Shown here piece after piece: positions 16,158 through 22,314 of a stretch of DNA of 27,143 nt. Each line of letters opens with the position of its first letter. The first letter of the stretch is position 1. The position numbers and the translations under genes are program-made. The notes below the pieces were generated by a model that was given only the letters and a program-made list of their open reading frames with translations, made no database searches and was not told the origin of the DNA. The stretch comes from Bacillota bacterium (GTDB taxonomy: Bacteria; Bacillota; Clostridia; Lachnospirales; Lachnospiraceae). The stretch spans positions 1 to 27,143 of the forward strand of contig JAEWEO010000096.1 in NCBI GenBank assembly GCA_023389295.1. The letters are read 5' to 3'.

Positions 16158-16844
16158 TCATTTCTTTAAATCTAGATAAACTCTGCCGTCTTTGATTTCA
16201 ACAATTCGATCCGTTTTTTCGGCTACTCGTCTATCATGTGTAATGATTAGAAAGGTGGTTTTGTTATCTTCGTTGATGCTACGTAGTAAATCATAAATGC
16301 TTTCTGTTGTATCGGAGTCTAGATTACCGGTTGGTTCATCAGCCAGAATAATTTTAGGATTATTGATGAGCGCTCTGGCAATTGCAGTTCTTTGCTGTTG
16401 TCCACCGGACATCTTATTTACTTGATAATTCTTAACTTTGTTCAAACCAACATATTCTAATAGTTCATTTGCTCTGTTAATGATATCCTTGTTTACTTTT
16501 CCATTTCTTATGAGATAGGGTATCAGGACATTTTCAATAGCAGTAAATTCCGGAAGAAGATAATGAAATTGAAATACAAAGCCAATGGTTTGATTACGAT
16601 AATCGGCTAATTGATTTGCTGTCATCTTACTTAATTGTTGATTTTCGATCAGTACTTCGCCGGAGGATGCCTGGTCCAGAGTTCCAATAATATTAAGAAG
16701 CGTACTTTTGCCACTACCGGATTGCCCGATCATGGAGTTGAAAGAGCCTTCCTCAAAGGCTAAATTAATATCATATAAAACCTGATTCTTTATTTCAGTA
16801 CCAAATATTTTATTTACATGTTTTAATTCAATGATTGCACTCAT
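16158..16844 (-). CDS. ABC transporter ATPase, MacB/LolD type
   Basis: The 228-residue ATPase powers the permease encoded just upstream. It has all motifs: Walker A GQSGSGKST (residues 40-48), Q-loop in FVFQFHYLLPEF, signature MSGGQQQR (145-152), Walker B IILADEPTGNLD (165-176) and switch His in IITHD. The LolD/MacB class is recognised by the FQFHYLLPE and TGNLDSDT segments. The signature has MSGGQ where LSGGE is usual, a common variant. It begins 19 bases after the permease gene with an AAGGAGG site, so the three genes form one operon. The substrate is unknown; MacB-class systems move lipids, peptides or toxins, or act mechanically outside the membrane. Confidence 0.95.
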   Translation of the reverse strand: MSAIIELKHVNKIFGTEIKNQVLYDINLAFEEGSFNSMIGQSGSGKSTLLNIIGTLDQASSGEVLIENQQLSKMTANQLADYRNQTIGFVFQFHYLLPEFTAIENVLIPYLIRNGKVNKDIINRANELLEYVGLNKVKNYQVNKMSGGQQQRTAIARALINNPKIILADEPTGNLDSDTTESIYDLLRSINEDNKTTFLIITHDRRVAEKTDRIVEIKDGRVYLDLKK

Positions 16845-16863
16845 TTAATCTGATCCTCCTTAT

Positions 16864-18030
16864 TTAATTATTACGGATAATGTCTATCGGGTTCATTTTA
16901 GAGGAGCGGATCGCAGGTATTAGGGAAGCGAATATGGATGCTAATATTGCGATGGAACCGGAAATGAATATAAAATAATAGTTGATGAAGAGCTCCACGA
17001 TAGGAGTTCCATCTTCATTTACCGCAAAGGTGGTAAAAGCTGTTGATAGCCCAAGGCCCAGTAAAATTCCTAATAGTGCACCAAAGAAACCCAAGATCAG
17101 ACCCATAAACAAGAAGATATAACTGGTTGATAAATTCCTAATACCCATTGCCTTTAGAATACCAATCTGTTTTGATTTCTGAAGTACCGAAATCGCTAAA
17201 ACGCTTGCAATACCAAGAATTACGGATATCATTACAAAAACCTGAATCATGTAACTTGAAATACTTTGCCCTTGGAGACCGCTTAGGAGAGATTTATTTT
17301 CGTCCATCCAATTACTAAATTGTAAATCAGATCTATTTAAAGTATTTGAAAGATTTGTTGCAATTTCGTTAGCTTTGAAGACCTCATTATTATTAACCTG
17401 GATTTCAATGGAGGTTATACTATCATCGGTATCGAATATCGATTGAGTGGTATCTAGTGTAGTAATACCCCAACCGGTATTAAGACTTGATACATTCAAA
17501 TCAAAAAAGCCAACAACTCTGCAGGTTACTGTCTTCTTATCCGCACTAATTATAGTCACGTTATCATCTAATTGAAGACCATACTTCTCCTTTAAGTCCA
17601 TCCCCAGTATAATTTCATTGGATTTTGATGGAAAGGTACCTTCTTTGATACAATCAGATAGATGGTAGATCTCGTCTGCCAGATCAAGATCGAATCCTCG
17701 AAGGAGCAAAGACTGGGAGTATTCATTGTATTTTAAAAATGCCGCATGATCAGAGGCTACAGAAACGGCTGCAACTCTATCATCAGCTGAGCGAATAGAA
17801 GCAATCAACTGGTTATAATCGGTTATTAGAGCATCTTCATTTTGAGCAGATATCGTGATCTGTGAAGAATTCCCAATGGTTTTTTCTACGAGGCCCTTTT
17901 GTAAGCCTTGAATTAATGAACCAATAAATATCTGAACAGAAACGCCAATGGCAATTCCAAGTATTATCAAAAATGTCTGCCCTTTATTCGATTTTAAAAA
18001 TCTTAAGGCGATGCGAAAACTAATTTTCAT
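16864..18030 (-). CDS. FtsX/MacB-type ABC transporter permease
   Basis: This 388-residue protein has the four-helix plan of MacB/FtsX permeases: one helix near residues 19-38 (TFLIILGIAIGVSVQIFIGS), a ~220-residue extracellular MacB-like domain, and three helices in the last 130 residues (around 262-285, 303-332 and 350-375). The cytoplasmic LQKSKQIGILKAMGIRN and AIRSSKMNPIDIIRNN segments are typical of the family's coupling regions. Its start overlaps the stop of the B12-domain gene by 4 bp (ATGA), so translation is probably coupled. It would dimerise and pair with the ATPase encoded next. Function is inferred from the family only. Confidence 0.93.
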   Translation of the reverse strand: MKISFRIALRFLKSNKGQTFLIILGIAIGVSVQIFIGSLIQGLQKGLVEKTIGNSSQITISAQNEDALITDYNQLIASIRSADDRVAAVSVASDHAAFLKYNEYSQSLLLRGFDLDLADEIYHLSDCIKEGTFPSKSNEIILGMDLKEKYGLQLDDNVTIISADKKTVTCRVVGFFDLNVSSLNTGWGITTLDTTQSIFDTDDSITSIEIQVNNNEVFKANEIATNLSNTLNRSDLQFSNWMDENKSLLSGLQGQSISSYMIQVFVMISVILGIASVLAISVLQKSKQIGILKAMGIRNLSTSYIFLFMGLILGFFGALLGILLGLGLSTAFTTFAVNEDGTPIVELFINYYFIFISGSIAILASIFASLIPAIRSSKMNPIDIIRNN

Positions 18031-18683
18031 AGGGTCACCTCACGAACGGAAAAATTTATTAGATCCTCAAAAGTCTTAGCATAGTAATCGGCACCAACGG
18101 CATTTTGCTTGTTCATTTCGTCATCTTGGAAGGCATATCCACCTACAACGATCTTAACAGGATGAGGATACGTTTGTTTTATCGTTTCAATTATTTTTGA
18201 AACAGCAAAAAGATTATAATAATTACTGACACTAATTGAGATAACCGCCGGTCGAATCATATGAATGGCATGATAAAAATCCTGATAAGGTGTATTGCTA
18301 CCAACAAAAATTGTGTTATACCCAATTATGGTGAAATAATCAGCAACCATTCTAGCGCCTAGATCGTGATATTCTCCTGGAGGACATAATACAATAGCGG
18401 TACCCTTTGGTTGTAAATTTAAATCATCACGTTTCTGAAGCACATATGGGTAGCAACATTCCACAATGGTTCTTACAATTGCACTTGTTACGTGTTCCTT
18501 CCAAATACTGATACTTTTGTCTTCTTGATTGAATTTATAATTATTTAAAAAAGATGTTAAAATATCATACAAATCTAAAATGTCTAATTCTTTTAACTGA
18601 AGCTTATTTAAGATAAAGGATATGGCAGATTCTTTCTCTTCTTTTTCTAAAAAGGAATAAATATCTGTTGATATTTGATTCAT
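18027..18683 (-). CDS. Stand-alone cobalamin (B12)-binding domain protein
   Basis: The 218-residue protein matches the two-part B12-binding module of methionine synthase and CarH-like sensors: a helical cap (about residues 1-80) and a Rossmann-like domain (about 93-215). The cobalt-ligand region is GEYHDLG with His106; the first residue of the DxHxxG motif is Glu104 instead of Asp. Further matches are VGSNTP, SISVSNYYN and VVGGYAF. An EH pair occurs in the cap (Glu63-His64), but the CarH spacing W-x9-EH is absent. No MerR or other DNA-binding domain and no catalytic domain is present, so a sensor or regulator role by protein contact is inferred. An AGGGGG site precedes the ATG. It is first in the ABC exporter operon and overlaps the permease gene by 4 bp. 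Confidence 0.88.
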   Translation of the reverse strand: MNQISTDIYSFLEKEEKESAISFILNKLQLKELDILDLYDILTSFLNNYKFNQEDKSISIWKEHVTSAIVRTIVECCYPYVLQKRDDLNLQPKGTAIVLCPPGEYHDLGARMVADYFTIIGYNTIFVGSNTPYQDFYHAIHMIRPAVISISVSNYYNLFAVSKIIETIKQTYPHPVKIVVGGYAFQDDEMNKQNAVGADYYAKTFEDLINFSVREVTL

Positions 18684-18704
18684 TATAATTCCCCCTCTAA
18701 TAAC

Positions 18705-18723
18705 AATAATAATTACTATTATT
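18705..18723 (-). promoter_or_regulatory. Inverted repeat overlapping the B12/ABC operon promoter (candidate operator)
   Basis: AATAATA (18705-18711) and TATTATT (18717-18723) form an inverted repeat with a 5-base spacer. It covers part of the -10 element and the expected transcription start, the position of a typical repressor operator. A+T-rich inverted repeats of this kind suit MarR- or TetR-type repressors, but the low-complexity sequence weakens the case. Confidence 0.4.
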
Positions 18724-18748
18724 ATAATACGTAGTTTTAAATAGTCAA
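18721..18748 (-). promoter_or_regulatory. Sigma-A promoter of the B12-domain/ABC exporter operon
   Basis: On the minus strand TTGACT (18748-18743) is followed by a 16-base spacer and a perfect TATAAT (18726-18721). Transcription would start near 18714, about 30 bases before the ATG at 18683. Confidence 0.75.
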
Positions 18749-18803
18749 CACATTTTTTGTAAGAAATGGAATCAAAACAAGAAAATCCGGAGTATTAAAC
18801 TTA

Positions 18804-18840
18804 ATCGAATAATAGCCGAGCTAATTCGATATATTATAAT
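18804..18840 (+). promoter_or_regulatory. Inverted repeat and -10 element before the deacetylase gene
   Basis: ATCGAAT (18804-18810) and ATTCGAT (18824-18830) form an inverted repeat with inner TAGC/GCTA pairing, directly before a TATAAT at 18835-18840. No good -35 sits at the right distance, so an activator or an alternative sigma factor may be used. The TATAAT is 25 bases before ATG 18865. Confidence 0.35.
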
Positions 18841-18864
18841 AAGACAGCAAAGGGCGGTGATACT

Positions 18865-19524
18865 ATGGAGCCTAAGGAAAAGAAGTTTGACATGGAAAAG
18901 CCGGTAGCAGATAAATACTTTAATTCTGATTACCAAGAGGAGGAATTTTATCATATAACGAATCTTACCTTATTTACTAAAATTGGTATCATAGTACTTA
19001 GCATGATAGCTATTATCGGACTTGGTATAAAAACTCTTCCCAATGCGGTTACAGTATCAAGTACAGGATCAAAGAGAGATCTTCCTATCTATTGTGTGGA
19101 TACAAAAGAAAAAAAGGTGGCGCTTAGCTTTGATGCGGCATGGGGGAATGATGACACACAGAATATCCTTGATATTCTTGCCAAGCACGAGGTAAAGGTA
19201 ACCTTTTTTATGACGGGAGGATGGATAGAGAAATATCCGGAGGATGTGAAAGCAATTGCGGCAGCAGGGCATGACCTAGGAAATCATAGTGAGAATCACA
19301 AGCAAATGTCCCTGCTATCCAAGGAACAATGTGCAGAAGAGATTATGAAAGTACATACTAGGATTAAGGATTTGACAGGAAGAGAGATGAATTTATTTCG
19401 GGCTCCTTATGGAGATTATAATAATACTTTAGTATCAACGGCAAGAGAATGCGGATATTATACGATCCAATGGGACGTTGATGTATACGCAACAACTTTA
19501 AAACCAGGAAATATAAGGGTTTGA
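18865..19524 (+). pseudogene. Polysaccharide deacetylase (PdaB-like), C-terminally truncated
   Basis: The 219-residue frame starts with a short cytoplasmic tail, one membrane helix (about 37-56) and then a NodB-type deacetylase domain. Motifs seen: SFDAAWGND (Asp90), GNHSENH (metal ligands His141, His145), RAPYGDYN (Arg179) and QWDVD near 202-206. After QWDVD the sequence leaves the family pattern (VYATTLKPGNIRV, stop), and the last ~45 residues with the catalytic His motif (usually LxLxH) are missing. LKPGNI could be a remnant of that region joined by an internal deletion. Family members remove acetyl groups from peptidoglycan or act in sporulation. Without the last motif this copy is probably inactive. 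GGCGGTGA provides the ribosome binding site. Confidence 0.7.
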
Positions 19525-19552
19525 GGGGATTTTGATATGCCTAAAATTCACA

Positions 19553-19582
19553 TAGACTTTTTTCTTTGTAATGTGTTATAAT
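19553..19582 (+). promoter_or_regulatory. Promoter with extended -10 for the small coiled-coil protein gene
   Basis: TAGACT (19553-19558), an 18-base spacer and TGTTATAAT (19574-19582) form a good sigma-A promoter with an extended -10. It gives the next gene its own transcript, independent of the truncated deacetylase. Confidence 0.6.
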
Positions 19583-19612
19583 GTTGTAATAAAAGGTAAA
19601 GGACGTGTTTCG

Positions 19613-19906
19613 ATGAGCGATAATGAATTACTGTTAGCTTTATCTGATATGCTGGACAAAAAATTGAGTGCTCAGTTGGAGCCGATGAAAAAGGACATAA
19701 CGGATATAAAGAATGAAGTACAAAAAATAAATGTCATTCTAGAAAATGAGATTAGACCGGATATTAAGCTTTTAGCAGAGAATTATCTTCCGGCTGCTAT
19801 TCGATATGAAAAGTCCAATAAGGAACATGATACCATGAAAAGTGACATTGATCTTTTAAAGAAGGTTGTTACCGAGCATAGTGAGAAGCTGCAAAAAATC
19901 TCATAA
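19613..19906 (+). CDS. Small coiled-coil protein of unknown function
   Basis: The 97-residue product starts MSDNELLLALSDMLDKKL and is almost entirely helical, with heptad-like spacing in MKKDITDIKNEVQKINVILE and MKSDIDLLKKVVTEHSEKL, so it probably forms a coiled coil. No membrane segment or catalytic motif is seen. The frame is open to an ATG at 19571, but that lies inside the -10 region; ATG 19613, nine bases after AAAGGA (19598-19603), is the likely start. Similar short coiled-coil proteins are common as hypothetical proteins in Lachnospiraceae genomes, from memory. It has its own promoter and terminator and sits between the truncated deacetylase and the recombinase. Confidence 0.75.
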   Translation: MSDNELLLALSDMLDKKLSAQLEPMKKDITDIKNEVQKINVILENEIRPDIKLLAENYLPAAIRYEKSNKEHDTMKSDIDLLKKVVTEHSEKLQKIS

Positions 19907-19974
19907 GTTAATTTGGTATTCAAGTAATTAGGCGTTTTAAAATTTGTATAAATTTTGAATAATTATTGATTTTG

Positions 19975-20009
19975 ACTGGGGGTTAATAGATGCTCCCAGT
20001 TTCTTTTTA
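19975..20009 (+). terminator. Intrinsic terminator of the coiled-coil protein gene
   Basis: ACTGGGGG (19975-19982) pairs with CTCCCAGT (19993-20000), including one G-U pair, around a 10-base loop, and is followed directly by TTCTTTTTA. Confidence 0.8.
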
Positions 20010-20103
20010 TATAAAGAACACGAATAATATAAACCTAATTTTGTACTTCGGATACATGAGAAAAAAGGACCAAATGATGTAAAATATAGAGAAATCAATA
20101 ATG

Positions 20104-20146
20104 AACAACAAAAGACCCTGTGAGAGAGTTTACCATCTCACAGGGT
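20104..20146 (-). terminator. Intrinsic terminator of the serine recombinase gene
   Basis: On the minus strand an 11-bp perfect stem (20146-20136 with 20125-20115, arm ACCCTGTGAGA) is followed by CTTTTGTTGTT. It begins four bases after the recombinase stop codon. Confidence 0.85.
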
Positions 20147-20149
20147 TAT

Positions 20150-21622
20150 TTATACTTTCCAGACGACCTCAATCTCATCTTCAAACACCATGATTTTATC
20201 AATAAATTGGTTTACCACAAGCTTTTTCTCGTCAAAGCTTAGCTGGTCGAAGATGACATTCTTGAATTTATTAGGAACTTCAACTTTAATAGAACCAAGA
20301 TTTTTTAGGAGCTCATTGCGCTTTTTATCCAGCTTTTCGATTTCGGCATTGATATATTTCATGGAGATATCGGATGCTTCGGTTAAAGAAGCTATGAGCT
20401 TTTCAATCTTCTGGTCAATTTTCTCAAGCTCAATTTTTTGCTTGTTTTCAGACGGTGTTGGAACACATAGACTTTTATCCAACGTACATTCGCTGATTAC
20501 TTTTTCTAATTCCATCTGGACAGCAATTTCGATCTCACTGATCTTAATATTGTAGCTCCTGACATCACATATATGCAAATTGGTACGTCCGCTGCAGTGC
20601 AGATATAGCTGCTCATTATATTTGCGGATGGCAAGCGAATAACCACATTTTCCGCATTTTATGTAACCGGATAGCCAAGATAATTTGCCTTTCCCAGTGT
20701 TCTTAATTTGTTTGTTATTATCCAGCTTATATTGGCACTTTAACCAGATATCTGCTGGGATAATACCAGGAAAGTTAGTGAGTGAAACTACATGATTTTC
20801 GAGCTTAGTATACTTTCTGTCGGAAGCAGATCTTCTTCCAACAATATGTGCAGAAGTATCTCCGGTATAAAAATCAACTGGATTGGAAAAGGTAACACCT
20901 TTTCCTCGGTAATATTTATATATATCTGCTGTAGCTTCAACATAGACAGGATTATGTAGGATTCTTGATATAGCAACATTATCCCATGTCTTACGCCTCA
21001 TACAGGAGATGCCCTCTTCTGATAATTCCTTTGCTATCCTTCCAAGTGATACATCATCACCAGAATATTCGAAAAATATCCTCTTTACTATTTCCATATC
21101 TTTATTAGGAATAAGGGTGGGAACCTTTTTATCTTTTTCATTATACATTTTCGAGTTGTCAAATCCAAGTGGTGCAGGTCCACCTGGCCAATTACCATGC
21201 TTAATCCGGGAATAATAATTGTCCTTTACACGCTCCGCTATCGTTTCTCGCTCAAGCTGGGCGAAAACCATAATTATATGGAGCATAGCTCTCCCCATAG
21301 GTGAAGAGGTATCGAATTTTTCATTTATGGAAATAAATTCGACATTTCGTTCTTGAAATTTTGTCCATGCCTGACCGAAGTCAGCTATTGATCGGCTGAA
21401 ACGATCAAGACGATAAACTACTACTTTAGTAACTAAACCGTCTTTGACATCCTTCATTAGCTGTTCGAACTGAGGACGATTTATATTCTTACCACTAAAA
21501 CCTTTGTCAGAATAGATTTTGGTGGCCATAGAACCACATTCTTTTTTACACATATCTATCTGACTTTCAATGGAAATACTATCTTTTTTATCTATAGATT
21601 GCCTTGCGTAGATAGCGATCAC
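20150..21622 (-). CDS. Large serine recombinase (site-specific integrase)
   Basis: The 490-residue protein is a large serine recombinase of the kind that integrates phages and transposable elements such as Tn4451. The catalytic domain starts MIAIYARQSID with the nucleophile Ser9, followed by SIESQIDMC, YRLDRFSRS (catalytic Arg) and MGRAMLHIIMVFAQLERE. The recombinase domain follows (GPAPLGFD, RIFFEYSGDDVSLGRIAKEL, NPVYVE), then a zinc ribbon (IKCGKCGYSL with LHCSGRTNLHICD) and a coiled-coil region (KIEKLIASLTEASD). The first possible start, GTG 21631, abuts the AGGAGG site (21636-21631); GTG 21622 is eight bases downstream and is preferred. A terminator follows the stop. It and the 48-residue gene before it form an operon opposite to its neighbours. 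Confidence 0.93.
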   Translation of the reverse strand: MIAIYARQSIDKKDSISIESQIDMCKKECGSMATKIYSDKGFSGKNINRPQFEQLMKDVKDGLVTKVVVYRLDRFSRSIADFGQAWTKFQERNVEFISINEKFDTSSPMGRAMLHIIMVFAQLERETIAERVKDNYYSRIKHGNWPGGPAPLGFDNSKMYNEKDKKVPTLIPNKDMEIVKRIFFEYSGDDVSLGRIAKELSEEGISCMRRKTWDNVAISRILHNPVYVEATADIYKYYRGKGVTFSNPVDFYTGDTSAHIVGRRSASDRKYTKLENHVVSLTNFPGIIPADIWLKCQYKLDNNKQIKNTGKGKLSWLSGYIKCGKCGYSLAIRKYNEQLYLHCSGRTNLHICDVRSYNIKISEIEIAVQMELEKVISECTLDKSLCVPTPSENKQKIELEKIDQKIEKLIASLTEASDISMKYINAEIEKLDKKRNELLKNLGSIKVEVPNKFKNVIFDQLSFDEKKLVVNQFIDKIMVFEDEIEVVWKV

Positions 21623-21669
21623 TAAGGCCACCTCCTTTCTATATAATTTTTGTGAAAAGGGGCTAACTA

Positions 21670-21816
21670 TTATTTTTTCTGTCTATGTGCTACTGGATAT
21701 TCTTGATCAGTATCTATTTTATTAATAGTTCGAAAAACTAAGGTATAAACCTGATTGAGTTTATTAATTCTATCTGAACGTTTTATGTATTCTGGGTGTT
21801 TGTTTATTACCTTCAT
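21670..21816 (-). CDS. Small basic protein (48 aa) upstream of the recombinase
   Basis: A short frame, starting MKVINKHPEYIKRSDRINKL and ending PVAHRQKK, has a very strong site (AAGGAGG) eight bases before its ATG. It lies 47 bases upstream of the recombinase start and on the same strand, so they are probably co-transcribed. The product is basic and has no recognisable motif; position suggests a recombination accessory or directionality factor, but this is a guess. Confidence 0.6.
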   Translation of the reverse strand: MKVINKHPEYIKRSDRINKLNQVYTLVFRTINKIDTDQEYPVAHRQKK

Positions 21817-22137
21817 AAGTTTCAACCTCCTTCTTTATTCATAGTTATAATATGCAATCAAAATATACTTTTATTACTGTTGTTTCGACAGGGTTGTCCA
21901 AGTATTTAAGTCATACGGGGTAGTCTATTACTATTACGGTAGATAGCGACTGTATTTGTAAAGAAAGGATTAAATTACTTAGCTTAACTTTAGGGGAAGT
22001 AATATCTTCATACAGTAGATATCCTTTGTATTGCTGCTATGAAAATCATAAAAAGAGAGATGCTGATTATTTTTAAAAAATAATGTTGTAAATGGTCTAA
22101 CTGTGTTGTAAAAAAAAGGTGATAAATCATTGAGTTT
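21817..22137. other. Gene-free region between the recombinase operon and the pilus operon
   Basis: No gene is seen in these 321 bases. It holds the divergent upstream regions of both operons and several A+T-rich fold-backs: ATTACTT/AAGTAAT (21974-21980 with 21997-22003), ATATCT/AGATAT (22002-22007 with 22017-22022) and a nearly perfect palindrome at 22066-22084. If the recombinase marks an integrated element, one of its attachment junctions could lie here; none is recognised. Confidence 0.4.
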
Positions 22138-22158
22138 ATGAGAAGAATGTATTATATT
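22130..22158 (+). promoter_or_regulatory. Candidate sigma-A promoter of the type IV pilus operon
   Basis: TTGAGT (22130-22135), a 17-base spacer and TATATT (22153-22158) give a fair promoter match, with a start near 22165 and a ~145-base leader before pilB. It lies over the first codons of the small frame at 22138, so both cannot easily be used from the same transcript. Confidence 0.4.
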
Positions 22159-22314
22159 AAATATGTTCATGAAATTACAAAAATTGGAAAAATAATAATG
22201 ATTTTGTTGACGATCGTAATCTTCACCTTAGATATAGTTTTAAGTATTATTCCTTCAAAGTATTGTAAAGTGAGATACGGATTAAAATACATGAGGATGG
22301 AGTTCAAGCAATGA
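22138..22314 (+). CDS. Possible small membrane protein overlapping the pilB start
   Basis: A 58-residue frame (MRRMYYIKYVHEITKIGK, then a hydrophobic stretch IIMILLTIVIFTLDIVLSII, ending KYMRMEFKQ) stops in an ATGA overlap with the pilB start codon, an arrangement typical of coupled genes. It would be a single-pass membrane protein with a basic N-terminus. Against it, AAAGGTGAT is about 13 bases from the ATG, which is rather far, and a candidate promoter overlaps its first codons. It has no recognised family. Confidence 0.35.
   Translation: MRRMYYIKYVHEITKIGKIIMILLTIVIFTLDIVLSIIPSKYCKVRYGLKYMRMEFKQ

Noticed and set aside
18027..18683. CarH-type B12-dependent photoreceptor
   Set aside because: The W-x9-EH light-sensor motif is absent and there is no MerR-type DNA-binding domain.
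21884..21890. TTCGACA, the reverse complement of a Spo0A box
   Set aside because: A single 7-base match is expected by chance several times in a window of this size on two strands, and no second box lies nearby.
21979..22170. 63-residue minus-strand frame upstream of pilB
   Set aside because: No ribosome binding site, A+T-rich low-complexity translation, and no recognisable motif; a chance frame in intergenic DNA.
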